A stretch of 64,000 nucleotides of DNA from assembly GCF_036370855.1 (NCBI RefSeq), contig NC_088130.1, forward strand, positions 15,095,543 through 15,159,542. The letters are read 5' to 3'. How positions within the stretch are numbered: position 1 is the stretch's first letter; every line of letters begins with the position of its first letter. The notes beneath the pieces are model-generated. The model did no database searches and had not been told where the DNA came from. It was given only the letters and a program-made list of their open reading frames with translations. The translations under genes and the position numbers were made by a program. Below, piece by piece: positions 1-23,400 of the stretch. Source of the DNA: Dromaius novaehollandiae (taxonomy: Eukaryota; Chordata; Aves; Casuariiformes; Dromaiidae).

Positions 1-119
1 GGACAGTTGGTGGCCTATGGCATTTAGACCTATTTGTTGTGCTCTGGGCAGGCTGTAGCACTTGCTCTTGGACCTCTGTTCCACTGACTGAACACCTGCT
101 CACAGGCTGTAACTGTCAG

Positions 120-650
120 GGAGCAGCAGGAACAGGCTGCTCCATAAGGGCAGGTGAGCTGGGAGAAGAGGGGTGACAGCAAGGCAGGCAGGGGCAGTGA
201 CACCAACAACAGGGCACAGTCCTACAGTACCTGAACAAGTTGAGCAGAGCAGGTCTGGCAACAGTGACCAGGGTCAGCCACAGTCCAGTGATCACCAGGC
301 AAAGCCATAGTGATGAGGCAGGTCTGAGGTCAAGTCAGCAAGGCAAAGGTAGGATCAGCGAGGTACATAGCCAGGCACAACATGCCTACAGCATAGCTCA
401 GACAAGGCCCAAGGGTGAGGGCCTGAGCTTAAATGCAGCTCCTGAGCAAAGGGGAGAGGCCCTTGCTGAGGCTTCTCCCAGCTCTTTCCCAGCAGTCTGA
501 TCCCAGGTTACACAGCTGCACCATATCAGAGCTGGCCTTGAGCACAGGCCACCAAACCCCTGGCAAGGGGTGTGTGCTCAGGGCTCAGTGCCCATCGCCT
601 TCTGCCTCTTGCTCTCTTATCTCCCAGGCACTCTAGTATTTAGGCATTCC
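120..650 (-). repeat. Dispersed repeat, unclassified
   Basis: This GC-richer stretch inside an ABCA1 intron resembles, in inverted orientation, the sequence at about 48890-49270. Both share a block reading CAGTCCTACAGTACC, then an AGCAGRGCAGRYCT block and a 'gtgaccagg' block in the same order. That makes it an interspersed repeat, but I cannot name the family. Short open frames through it are repeat-derived and not supported as genes. The strand is arbitrary, set relative to the 49 kb copy. Confidence 0.5.
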
Positions 651-11241
<10,591 letters not shown>

Positions 11242-11355
11242 GTCAACTTCAGCAAAGAAATGATGAGCAGAATGCAAACTTCCTTTGCCTGAGATAGGAT
11301 ACTTCTAAGGAAGAAGCTAGAGCAAAAAAAAATGGACAGTCTACTGCTATCCATT

Positions 11356-11377
11356 CAATGCAATGCAATTCAATGCA
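11356..11377 (+). promoter_or_regulatory. ABCA1: miR-33 target cluster in ABCA1 3' UTR
   Basis: CAATGCA, the complement of the miR-33 seed, occurs three times: 11356-11362, 11361-11367 (overlapping the first) and 11371-11377. They lie 115-136 nt past the stop. Repression of ABCA1 by miR-33, encoded in SREBF introns, through clustered sites early in the 3' UTR is established in mammals. Conservation here is inferred from sequence and position. Confidence 0.88.
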
Positions 11378-13874
11378 ATGAAAACAAAATTCCATTACAG
11401 AGGCCATGCCTTGTGGAGTCATTGTCTTGTACTATTCTCAAGTGACAGACTTGAATTTAGCTCATTACAGTATAACTCTGAAGCTGTGGTATAGCACCCA
11501 CCAGATGCTGTGGGCTTTCAACCATACTGTATCTTGTTCCTAAACAGTATATTTTTACTAGGGTTGCAACAACAGTTCATTAAGAAATCACAGCTAGGGG
11601 TTATTTATTGTTATGGTTAAAGGCATGCATGTTTTAAATATCCATGTCAGGAGTGGGAATTCCCTGGTGCTACATCCATTGCTGGCAATGAATGCACTAA
11701 AACAGTCGGTGGCAAGGAGTCACCAGTGTTGTGGCCTTATTTTGTGAAAACTTACCTGACTAGCTGCTTTTCCTAGACTGGTGTAGGTTGGTTGCTTATA
11801 GATTGAGGTCACAATGCAGAACTGCGGATAATATGTATAGATATGATGGCCCATCTCCTTACGGGCTACTTCAATGAATTGTGTGATATGCAGAACTGCA
11901 AACCCTCCAAATGCCTGTGATTGTCCCACCAGCATCACAACCAATCACCTACTCTGACCAGGTTTTTGTACAGTTAAATACTCTCCTTGCTTCTTTTGAG
12001 ATACTACAGCAGTTGCATGAACACCTAGTAGAGGGAAGTGGATGAGAAACAGATCTAGAATTTAGACCACAACAGCAAACTCACTGGTTGTACAAACTGC
12101 TAATGCCAAGAGCACATTCTAAATCATGAGACATCACTCTGATATGTAATGTCTGCTCTTTAACCCCTGCTTTGCACCATAAAGGTACCCAGCATCTGAA
12201 GTTTATTGCTTAGTACACAAGTTGCCATTTCTGGTTTTACCAGTTAAAACTAGAAAACAGAGGAGATGTAGGGTTTTTTTTTTTTAGCAGTATTTTATTT
12301 ATATGACTTTAAATAGGTAGGTAGCATAATTAGGGATTGAAACCTGAAGTTTTCCTCTTTCCCTTATTAAGGTACAAGTTTTCTGCTTCTGTAGTGTAGT
12401 TTTAGTCACTAGGTGATTCCACACCTGGAGAATATACATGAGAAAACCACATCAGTAAAATTTCCCTTGAAGAACAAAGTAGGTCAAAGCAGGAGTGCTG
12501 CAATTACATGGCTCATAACTTTTCAAGTTTTATGGAGCCAGAAGAATGTTGGAGGGGAGATTGTGTAGTGAGAATGACCAATTCTTGTTTATTTTGTACA
12601 GCAGCCATAGGGGAGTATGCTTGCATTACTATGCTTATGGGCCTGCCATCTTGCTTCTACAATCAGGAATAGGTTCAGTGATGGGGATTGAACCCAAGAG
12701 CAATTCTTAGGCTGTTCCTATACATAATACCTCTGCTTTAAATACCTGTAGAAATTCTGCACTAATTTTTAGCACTACTCCCCTATGAATATGGTTCACT
12801 GACAATTTTCTTCTGTGAATGCCCAGCAGCCTTGCAAACAGTGAAGGTGCTGAAATGAGCTATCTACTGGCCCACCTGAAGAAAGGTAATTATGTATTTC
12901 AAAGCATGCATGGTAACACTGATGAATTCAGCATTTTTAATACATAAACACTTATGTATTAAAATCTCCTCAAGCCTGCATTGAAATAAAGAAAGAGCTT
13001 ACTACAACTTTGAAGTGCCTTTTTTATACTAACTCTATTTTTTTTTTCCTCCATAAAATATATTGAAGGAGAGAGGCAAGGATTTGGTGGTATACCTTAC
13101 AGCAGCCTCTATTTATACCTCTATGGTATCCTCACCTCATGATGACTATAGAGTCACAAATGCATCAGACTTTCAGGTACAGAGCCATTATTAAACAGTT
13201 GGGCTAATCCTACAGTCATGACCTCTCGTAACAGGCTACAGGTAAGGTTTATGCTATCAATGAAACAAATAGTGTATATATTGAAGACTTATCACCGCTA
13301 AAAATAATTATCACAAATCTCTGCGTAGAGACTGAAATGAAGGGAACAAGTTTTGCAATACATAGAACTAGTGTATCTAGAACTAGAGCAAGTTCTAGAA
13401 GAATGTAGATTTTAATCCTAAGGGGCTGTGGTTTGCTCTTTGTGACTGCTCATGTAAATGGCTCATAGCAGGAAAGAACAGTTGCATCATAATCCTTTTT
13501 CCTTAGCCTGCCAAAAAGAGATTCTTAATTCCTGTTGCTCCTGTGACTGTCACAACCTCATACAGTCTGGTGTCTGTAACAACTGCATGTGGTGTTTACA
13601 TTGTTATTACTGAAACATTGTATCCTTCTTTGTAGTACATTTGTATTTCAGTGCTTATCCTTTCCCCTTGAATTATAGTTGGTCTTTCATTCCAAGCACT
13701 TTATGCCATCTTTAATGAGATCTATTTTTGCACTCGAGAGATTCTTGCAACTGAAATTTCTAAGTTAAATCCTTAAATGGATATTTTCATTAAAAGCAAT
13801 ATATATTTGTATTTGCTAATAGCTGTTTATGTGAAGTATTAAAAGGCACCTTAATTGCCTTGTGTTAAGTCAAA

Positions 13875-13880
13875 AATAAA
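13875..13880 (+). terminator. ABCA1: Poly(A) signal, probable ABCA1 3' end
   Basis: AATAAA in the context caaaaataaagctg. Other AATAAA copies at 12985-12990 and about 14006 could be used as alternatives. Which one marks the main end needs transcript data. Confidence 0.55.
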
Positions 13881-13900
13881 GCTGTAATGGCACCATCAGT

Positions 13901-16010
13901 CTATGAAGTGCCACTTATGCATTTACTCCATACTATTTTCAGATAATTGAGATGGTGCAAGATTTGAAAATGAAAGTTTGACACTCTTAGCTTCTACATT
14001 TACTAAATAAAAAAAGCCTCTAAGAAACACTGAAAAATTAAGTAATTGGTATAACTGTCAAATCTAGGTGCATCAAGAACTTGCTTGGATGTTTAAATCC
14101 AAAGTTCAGTACCTACCTTTGAATATTTCCATCTCAATGGCACAGCAATCTGCAACTACATCTATAATTGTTCTTCCTGTTTGCTAGAAACACTGTAGTC
14201 CTGTTTTCACTGACAGAGCAAAATGTATGTTTGAGTAAACAGATGCAGACCCACTTTTAAATAGCCTAAGCCTTAAGTAATATCAACTTACAGGAAGATC
14301 CCTTAATTTATTACTATACTGCCTTTGAATAGCAGGTTACAAATGAAAGTAAAACAATGGTCTGATTGCTGAAAGGAAAACTGGTTGTAAAACTTTGAGC
14401 TCCCCTGCCTATAGTTCTACTTAGATCAACCAAATCTTAAAATTTCACTCTTCAGCAAAATTAATCTTGAGATAAGAAAAAAATTTTTTTTTTAAAGTTC
14501 CTGATTTTTCACCTTCAATCTAGTGTCCAGCTCATGATTTGTTTCATTTATCAAAACACAAATAATACCCTGAGTATTCCTCATCTTGAATGCTGGTGAA
14601 AAGGAAAATAGAGTAAAAAATATAAATGACTAAATACAGACATTAGTAAAAACATTTCAGTAAAATCTTTTGATAAAATTTTACTGTTGCATTAGTGCAT
14701 GAAAAAAGCAAGTCTCATTAGTATCCTGCACTATTTTAATCCATTGTTAAAAAGTATCCTTTAGGTTAATTTCTATAAGGTCACATTCTGAATCAGTCTG
14801 CTAGTAGCAATTTATCAGCTAACAGTTTTGAGTCATACCTTAAAAAAACGATTTTTTTTTTTTTTTTTTTTTGTAGCTATAGAAAAGTGGGCCTTTGAAG
14901 TAGTCCTCATTCCATCCTGAGAATGCTACAGATTCCTATGTGGTGTAGAGGACAGAATGAAGACTTAAGTTTAAAAACTATGACCTATTACATGCCATTA
15001 TTATAGTACTTGGTTCCCATCCATCCTGCTTGTACATAACCAGAATTTTTTTTCTCCTAGTGCTTTCCATGATCTCTCAAATCACTTTTCTGTAAAGGTA
15101 ATCATCATTAGACCAATTGTACAAAGATGCTTAAGTAGAGAAGTGAAATTACTTGCTAATTTAATTGCTGGTCAGTGACTAAAGAAAGAAAAGGCCTCCT
15201 GAGTGCCCTGTCTACCAGCACTGAAAAACTCTACTTTGGTATAAACTAGCATAATTACTACTGTCTAAATGCAGCTAATCACTAACATTCTAAGCCCATG
15301 TGCTCATGGTCCATGCCCTCTGCCCTGCTGCTCACTCCAACAAATCAAGGAGCAGGTTATTGGCTCTAAAGGAGCGCTTATCAAGACTGTTGCTGACCAA
15401 AATGCAAAGCCTTCAGGATGGTGCACTTGGAAAATGAGTTTTATCATTTCACAGTTTAAAGACCATGAAGAGCCTTTGTATAAAGCACAGGGTTGTTTTT
15501 TTGTTTTGTTTTTTTTTTTTAGTGTTTTGTCAAATTTATTTGGCTTTTAAGGTTTATAGGTTGGCAAAAAATATATTTCCAAAAGTGTAAGCATGTGTAT
15601 ATCAGTTAATAGACTACAAACTGAACAAAAAGGCCTAATCAATTTCAGCACATTAAACAAGTATTAAAATAGCTAAATGAAGGCATAAGCTAACTATTGT
15701 TATTGTTCAAGTCCTAACAGTGTTCCTCCAAGTGTTAGAAGTCAACAACAGTTCATCAGGCAAGTATAAGAAGATCCTTTGCTGAGCTTTTAAAAGCTTT
15801 GACTCTTTAACACCATACTTGAGAATCTTTTAAAACACCACCACCATGTTTAAACCTGTAACCCAACATGCAAAGCTGATTTCAAGGCCTGTTTACAGGG
15901 CTCCAGGGATGCGAACCAACATTTTTTACCAAACCGGCTAATCCTGAGCCAGGACAAAGGTTTGCCCCTCTGTGCCAATGTCTATATTAAAAATTGATTA
16001 GTGCTTGTAC
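13901..16010. other. Intergenic, no gene seen
   Basis: AT-rich sequence between the ABCA1 end and the NIPSNAP3-type exon, with poly(T) runs near 14855-14872 and 15508-15522. I looked for the last NIPSNAP3 exon (an LWWNE-type motif) on the minus strand and did not find it. Confidence 0.6.
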
Positions 16011-16132
16011 CTGTATAAGAAACCATACGCCATGTGGAAAACACCAATCATCTTCGTGTAGCCTCTGTTGATATGAGCATTGATTGCAGCTCAAAATGCT
16101 TCACCCCACAAAGCTGGCCTACCAGGTTTCAT
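16011..16132 (-). pseudogene. NIPSNAP3: NIPSNAP3-like exon with in-frame stop
   Basis: NIPSNAP3 proteins are mitochondrial-associated NIPSNAP-domain proteins. On the minus strand, after acceptor cctttcag, the sequence encodes MKPGRPALWGEAF, then TGA, then AAINAHINRGYTKMIGVFH, and ends YGFLYR at donor gtacaag. This matches the penultimate exon of NIPSNAP3A/B in order and phase. The TGA replaces a sense codon and could be a CGA-to-TGA change. I found no other NIPSNAP3 exon in the window, so the gene is either broken here or its other exons are diverged or distant. In human, NIPSNAP3B lies tail to tail with ABCA1, as here, which supports the identity. Confidence 0.8.
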
Positions 16133-16563
16133 CTGAAAGGTAATCTATTTGTATACTCATGATGGAAGAGACAAAGACCACCACAAGTAAGGTAATACAA
16201 ATTAATAGACCAATGCTCAAAAATGCTTTAACAGCTGTACCACATTTATTGTGAATCTAGTAATGCAATTCCCTGCCATTTAGGTTCAGCAGACCAAGAA
16301 ACTACTCACTTGGTCCCAGAGCACACTGTATCTCACAGGTACTGGGGGGGTCACAAGAAAACAGGGAAGTTGCTATATGTTTGGAGTTAGTTCAAGGGTA
16401 AACAAAAGTACAGCTATCCCTGGTGAACAGAAGGCTTTGCGCAAAGTCCAACTTAAAGGGAAACAGCTGCCTGAAAATTCAGACTATTTTGCAAAAGCCA
16501 CAAATGCTTATATACCTTTGTCGTATTCAGATGGCTGATAGATGAACTAGGTAAAATAGCCTT

Positions 16564-18430
16564 TTCTAAGACTTCCTGACACAGGTGATAGAGGAGCCAA
16601 CAAGGAGAGGTGCTCTGCAAGACCTTGTACTTACGAACAAGGAAGGAATGGTTGGAGATGTGAGGGTTGGGGACAGCCTTGTGTCACGGCCTGAAAGGAG
16701 TCGTTTAGGATGATCTCCCTCCCCTTGGGACCAACGACCAAGTTCGTGATGCTCTTGGACTGAATTAAGGTGAAACGACACCAGCCAACCAGTTTTATGA
16801 TTTATTAACACAAAAGATAAGGCACGTGGTTGAATATGATAATTCGATGGCGATTACTTCAACTAGATAGACAAGTCCTGTGCCACACGTTTTGAACAGA
16901 TCTTACCAACATTCAACAAAAGAGAGAGAGAGAAAGAGAGAGAGAGAAAAAAAAAAGATATCACCACCTGTGGATCCAGCAGCGTCCCGTTGGTCCTCTT
17001 CACCCTCGGGGCGTCTTGGCGGTGGGGGGGTCCCAGTTGGTGGTAAGTGGGTCCCCTACTTAGCTTTGGGTGGTACCATTTTTATACACTCCAAGTCCCA
17101 AAATCTCTGCCCGATTCCAAGAAACCTCATGCATATGCATGGTGGACATGATGCGGCATGGTCTGGTTCGGCGCAGGCTCGGTGTGTCCCAGGTGGTCGT
17201 AGCAGCTCAGTCCTGTTTCTGCCAGAAACAGATGGCTTGCTTGTATAATGGAAAAACACCATCTTAGTCCTGTTTCCGCCGGGAGCAGATGAAAATGGAT
17301 GGCTTGCTCGTGGTTATGGTTTCCTGCAAAATTTGCAACGTGCGCAGCAAGGCTTGCATCTAATGTACCAAGAAATGTTTAGGGCAAAAGTTCACTTATC
17401 TGTCCTCTACACCTTGGCTGCAGTGACCATGAGATGGTGGGGTTCAGGATCCTGCAAGGAGGAAGCAGGGCAAAAAGTAGGATCACAACCCTGGACTTGA
17501 GGAGAGCAGACTTTGGCCTCTCCAGGGACCTGCTTGGAAGAATCCCATGAGATAGGGCCCTAGAAGGAAGAGGGGTCCAAGAGAGCTGGTTAATAGTCAA
17601 GGATCACCTCCTCCAAGCTCAAGAGCAGTGCATCCCAGTGAGCAGGAAGTCAAGCAAAGGGGACAGGAGACCTGCATGGATGAACAAGGAGCTCCTGGCA
17701 AAACTCAAACAGAAGAAAGTCTACAGAAGGTGGAAGCAGGGACAGATAACCTGGGAGCATTATAGGAACGTTGTCAGAGTGTGCAGGGATGGGACTAGGA
17801 AGGCCAAGGCCCATCTGGGGTTTAATCTGGCAAGGGGTGTCAAGGACAGCAAGAAGGGCTTCTTTAACTACATTGGCTACAAAAGGAAGACAAGGGAGAA
17901 TGTGGGCCCACGGCTGAATGGGGCAGGGGCCCTGGTGATGAAGGATATAGAAAAGGCTGAGGTACTGAATGCCTTCTTTGCTTCAGTCTTTATTGCTGAG
18001 ACCAGCCCTCAGGAATCCCAGGTCCCGGAGACCAGGGAGAAAGTCTGGAGAAAGGAAGACTTTCCCTTGGTGGAGGAGGCTCGGGTTAGAGATCATTTAG
18101 GCAAACTGGACACGCACAAGTCCACGGGCCTCAATGGGATGCACCCACGAGTGCTGAGGGAGCTGGTGGATGTCATTGCTAGGCCACTCTCCATCATCTT
18201 TGGAGAACAGGAGATGTGCCTGAAGACTGGAAGAAAGCAAATGTCACTCCAGTCTTCAAAAAGGGCAAGGAGGAGGAGCCAGGGAACTACAGGCTGGTCA
18301 GCCTCACCTCAATCCCTGGAAAGGTGATGGAACAGCTCATCCTGGATGACATCTCTAAGCATGTGAAGGGCAAGAAGGTGACTAGGAGTAGTCAGCATGG
18401 ATTCACCCTAGAGGGAAGGGGGGGGGGGGG
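16564..18430 (+). mobile_element. CR1 LINE, copy 1 (split by a solo LTR)
   Basis: CR1 ORF2 from the end of the endonuclease into the reverse transcriptase. Segments are 16564-16681 and 17412-18430, with a solo LTR between them. The open frame at 17638-18327 has typical CR1 linker text ([31 protein letters not shown]) and the start of RT (ARPLSIIF). A second frame carries VTPVFKKGKEEEPGNYRLVSL. Frameshifts show it is dead. It ends at a poly(G) run (18418-18433). Confidence 0.92.
16682..17411 (-). mobile_element. Solo LTR, family with 5-bp duplications (copy 1)
   Basis: The element runs TGTCACGG...TCTACA, 730 bp, flanked by the 5-bp duplication CCTTG (16677-16681 and 17412-17416), inside a CR1. 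On the minus strand it has a TATAAA (complement of 17081-17086) and, about 280 bp downstream, an AATAAA (complement of 16801-16806), so I orient it minus. It contains a GA-rich microsatellite (16920-16955). It is highly similar to 57541-58280. No internal proviral sequence is present, so it is a recombination remnant. Confidence 0.9.
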
Positions 18431-18433
18431 GGG

Positions 18434-20490
18434 CAAGAAAGCTGGTTGATATTCAAGGATCACCTCCTCCAAGCTCAAGAATGGGTCATCCCAATAAGCA
18501 GGAAATCGAGCAAAGGCAATCAAAGCAAATCAAGCAGGAAATCAAGGAGGCCTGCATGGATGAACAAGGAAGTGTACAAGAGGTGGAAACAGGGATGGGA
18601 GGAATATAGAGACACTGTCCAAGCGTGCAGGGATGGGGTTAGGAGAGCCAAAGTCCATCTGGAGTTGAATATGGCGAGGGACATGAAGGGCAACAAGAAA
18701 GGCTTTTATAAATCCATCAGCAGTAAAAGGAAGACTAGGGGAAATGTAGGCTGGCTGCTGAATGGGGCAGGGGCCCTGGTGACAAAGGACACAGAAAAGG
18801 CAGAGGTACTGAATGCCTTTTTCACCTCAGTCTTTATTGGTAAAACTGGCCTTAAGGAATCCCAAGTCAGGAGCAAGGAAGACTTATCCTCAGTTGAGGA
18901 GGATCAGGTTAGGGTACATTTAAATAAACTGGACATAGACAAGTCCATGGGCTCTGATGGGATACATCTGCAAGTGCTGAGGGAGCTGGCTGATGTCATT
19001 GCTAGGCCACTCTCGATCATCTTTGAAAGGTCATGGTGATCAGGAGAGGTTCCTGAGGACTGGAAGAAAGCCAATGTCACCCCTCTCTCCATGAAGGGCA
19101 AGAAGGAGGATCCGGGAGCTACAGGCTGGTCAGCCTCACCTTGATCCCTGGGAAGGTGATAGAGCAACTAATGCTGGAAACCATTTCCAGACACATAAAG
19201 GACAGGAAGGTGATCGGGAGTAGACAGCATGGATTTATGAAGGAGAAATCATGCTTAATCAACCTGATAGCCTTCTATGATGAAATGACTGGCTTGGTGG
19301 ATGAGAGGAGAGAAGTGGACGTTGTTTATTTTGACTTTAGCAAGGCTTTTGACACTGTCGCCCATAACATCCTCATAGGCAAACTGGTGAAGTATGGGCT
19401 AGATAAGTGGTCATTGAGGTGGACTGAAAACTGGCTGCACTGCTGGGCTCAAAGGGTTGTGATCAGTGGCAAGAAGTCCAGATGGAGGTAAGTCACTAGT
19501 GGTGTACCCCAGGGGTTGATACTGGGGCCAATCCCATTCAACTTATTCATCAATGGCCTGGATGAAGGGACAGAGTGCCTCCTCAGCAAGTTTGCAGATG
19601 ACACAAAACTGGGAGGAGTGGCTGACACATCCAATGGCTGTGCTGTCATTTAGAGGGACCTCGACAGGCTGGAGAGATGGGCAGAGGGGAACCTCATGAA
19701 GTTCAATAAAGGCAAGTGCAGAGTCCTGCACCTAGGGAGGAATAACCCCATGCACCAGTACAGGCTGGGGGCTGACCTGCTGGAGAGCAGCTCTGCAGAG
19801 AAGGACCTGGGAGTCCTGGTGGACAAGAAGTTAACCATGAGACAGCAGCGTGCCCTTGTGGCCAAGAAGGACAATGGTATCCTGGGCTGCATTAGGGCAT
19901 TGCCAGCAGGTTGAGGGAGGTGATCCTCCCCCTCTACTCAGCCCTGATGAGGCCACACCTGGAGTACTGTGTCCAGTTCTGGGCTCCCCAATACAAGAGA
20001 GACATGGAGGTACTGGAGTGAGTCCAGCAAAAGGCTACTAAGATGATGAAGGGACTGAAGTATCTCTCCTATGAGGAGAGGCTGAGAGAGCTGGGACTGT
20101 TCAGCCTGGAGAGGAGAAGACTGGGGGGGGGGGGGGGGGGGGAAATCTTAGCAATGCGTTTAAGTATCTGATGAGAGGGCGTAAAGAAGCCAGAGCCAGA
20201 CTCTTTTCAGTGGTGCCCAGTGACAGGGCAAGAGGCAATGGACACAAACTGAAACACAGGAAGTTCTGTCTGAACATGAAGAAAAACTTTTTTTCCTGTG
20301 AGGGTGACAGAGCACTGGAACAGGTTGCCCAGAGAGGTTGTGGAGTCTCCATCCTTGGAGATATTCAAAAGCCATCTGGACACAATCCTGGGCAACGTGG
20401 TCTAGGTGATCCTGCTTGAACAGGGGAGGGGTTGGACTAGATGATCTCCAGAGGTCCCTTCCAACCTCGACCATTCTGTGATTCTGTCAC
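18434..20490 (+). mobile_element. CR1 LINE, copy 2
   Basis: A second CR1 in the same orientation, starting at the position equivalent to 17584 in copy 1. It covers the ORF2 linker, RT and 3' UTR and ends with the CR1-type ATTCTGTG repeats at about 20470-20489. RT motifs visible in frame include VVYFDFSKAFDTVAHN (catalytic Asp region) and FADDTKLGG (the FADD box). The frame is broken: 18446-19039, 19141-19491 and 19696-19914 are separate pieces. It is a dead copy. Confidence 0.93.
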
Positions 20491-23400
20491 CAGTGACATT
20501 CGCCGAAATTTAAACTATTTCACATTAAAAAAAAAAAAAAAAAAAAAAAACAACTTTGCATCTTGGCAATAGGAATCACAGCAAGGTCTGAAGCAGCAAC
20601 TAGCGGACCAGGACTAGCTTATCGGCACTGCTTGCGCACTCTCTCTCATTTGTGAAGAGATTGCACAGTTTGCTCAATGCTCTGTTCCTGGTGCAAGACG
20701 TTATCCTCCTTATTTACAGTTAGGTACTTATTGTAGAATAGAACCACTGACACTTAAACACAAACCGAAACAGATGCTGTATGGCACTATATCTTCCAGT
20801 TTCAGTGGACCTTCTCCAATGAACTGGAGGAAAAAAACATTTCATTTAATTTCCCTTTTAGTTTTCAAGTAATCAGTTACCTACTTTTAACAGAAAATTT
20901 GATTGCTTGTGAAGTCAGTTGTAGCATAACATAAAATTCAGAATCTCAGTGAAATACAAAACAAAGATTATTATATGTATGCACATGCCAAGAGCTAAAG
21001 CAGGGCTAGTTTGACATGACTTCATGTAATTTGAGACTATGAAGTCTGCACATTTTCATAAATGGATAAATAGTCAAAACTGTTAATACCATACATCTGT
21101 TACAGAAAGAATAAAAAAAATTATAAGGACAGGAAAAATACTTTTGCACCTAAAATTAATTTATGATTTATAAAGTATGCTTGACTCACATCTTTAACAG
21201 GTAGGTTTGTTGGGCCTTTTCTGTTTTTTATTAAGATGTTTATGTAGAAAAAAAATTAAACCAAAGTAATTAAAAATAAAAGAGAAAGACTGTGAAATAG
21301 AAAGTGATTATTTCTTTAATACCTCCAGGAAATGCGCTCTCACTCACTGATGGACAAAGGAAGTTATGGGATGAATGCTCAGAACACTACTACGGAATTG
21401 TCATTTTAACTGTTCATTTATACAATTTAAACATTTCTTTCCAACCTAAAGAAACAGGGCTCTAGCCAGTAATTGTCATGAGTTACTTAGAAGATCTATA
21501 TCTCATCTTCATTATATCACCTTTTTCACATGGACTGTGAACTTCAATGGTATGTGCACTTTTGTTACATAAAGGCTTATAAAAATTATGTGATATTTGG
21601 TTTAAACAGTAAGCCATTTTATGTTAGTAACTTTAATCAACAAAACAGAAGATAAAATCACCCCATTCTTTTGAAAGCTTCCCAAGTTACCACCAGGGTA
21701 CCAGATAAGCAACTTCATTGTATTATTTTTTTACAAAGAGGATAATGGGAGAGATTAATTTTCCCTGCCAATCTTTATCATTGCTAGGGCATTCCAGATT
21801 GCTGTTCTATGGGCAAAATTATCTGTAAGAAAGGAAAAAAATATGTTCAAATGCTGTACTGAGTTCTAAAAAATGCACTTCATGTCATATCAGATTCAAT
21901 TTAAAAGTTTGTTACAAGGAAGCAAGCTTCACAGAAGTTTCAATTTGGTATTTTTAAAACAGATTATTAGCTTGAAGTAAATTTGATAAATATCCTTTAA
22001 ACTTTGGCTTGAAACCATTTCAACCTGAGAACTAAAACAAAGATTTCTGCAAGCAAAATTTTCAAAGCAAAGTTTATAAAAGTATTAAAATAAGTGATGT
22101 TAATGTTGAGTTTTACATACAATATCTACATTGACTGCTAGATATGTGGCAACAGTTACCAAGAAAGGTTTGGAGGAAGTGCAATAGGCAAGAAAGTAAA
22201 GGAGAAATGAAAATTCAGAAAGAATGAATACGTGGCCTGCTATGATAAAAGTTAAAAAAAGCTGAATTTTTGCACATAAAGCAACTCATTAAAATGACAA
22301 AGGTAGAAGTATGTTTGCTTAACTAGATAAAAAGTTATTAAATGCCAAAAAGCTAAATATTTATTAAATAAAAAGAAAAAATGCATAGGATTCCTTGAAT
22401 GAAGGGGCATTGAATTTGAATTGCAATTTAAACAATCCTATAACCTGCTTAGGCTAATATCTTGTGCAAGATGTTCATACAGATAACTTTCCGTAATGTA
22501 GAAGAAAATCTCAGCATCTGAGTATGGGAAAAACCTTGAGAAATATCAGTGTCTTGGGACACAGCTCTCAAATGCCACATACCCTTACACTTATCACCTC
22601 AAATCTTATTTGCAAACCACCAAAGCTAGGTGTGTAATATTCCAAAGAGTATTGAATTTGGAAATACAACCTTTAATGTTGGTCATCCATAGTTTGCAGT
22701 GTGTCCTGTCTGATACGTATGCTGCTGCTTCTTGTGAAATAAGACATGTCCAAAATCCATCTGGCAGCCACTTCTGTGTAAATACAGGGTAAAACTGAAG
22801 CTTTGATTTGGCCATATTTTTTCTAGTTTTACTTTCGAAGCAAGTAACACCAGTTTATTACTGAAATTGTAAAGATAAGCATATTCTGGGAGTATTGAAG
22901 AATTTTATTTATGCTATATGAATAGAAAAATTGTTCTGGAAGCAGCCTTTAGGAAGCTGCCAATAAAGGGTGAAGATGCAGAATTTGACTGCCTTTTCCT
23001 TGAAGGACTCAATCTTTTCTTCAAGTGGCTGAATGTTTTCTTTTTGTGTGAGTAATATGTAAATTGACAATACTGATTCACAGAATCACAGGATCCTGAA
23101 CTCCACTATCTCATGGTCACTGGAGCCAAGGCTGCCCCTGAGTCTCACATCTCTGACTCTCACTACCTGCTTTATCAACAAACTCTTTCTGAGTTTTGAG
23201 GAAGGAGGTGGACTGGATTTTGACTTCCAAGGAGCTGCCTGACCCCTTTAGGAAAGGTTCACCGCCACCACCTCCCCTCCCTTAGAGGTGCCTTCCCTCT
23301 CTGATGCCAAGACTGCTCAGCAGTGCAGCGGACCACAGCTGCTCCCAGTTGGGGTAACTCACTTAGCTTCCCCTGCTGTAGGTAGCAATCAGGGATCTGC

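Larger units (their letters stand above)
11242..13900 (+). other. ABCA1: ABCA1 3' untranslated region
   Basis: This is about 2.65 kb of AT-rich DNA without splice structure after the ABCA1 stop. It carries miR-33 seed matches near its start and a poly(A) signal at 13875-13880. Long 3' UTRs are known for ABCA1. The end is inferred from the signal and was not observed. Confidence 0.75.

Noticed and set aside
15269..15550. Frame with IKEQVIGSKGALIKTVADQNAK, vaguely KH-like
   Set aside because: Too short, without flanking splice sites or a second supporting motif.
22606..22815. Possible upstream NIPSNAP3 exon on the minus strand
   Set aside because: The translation does not match any NIPSNAP block.
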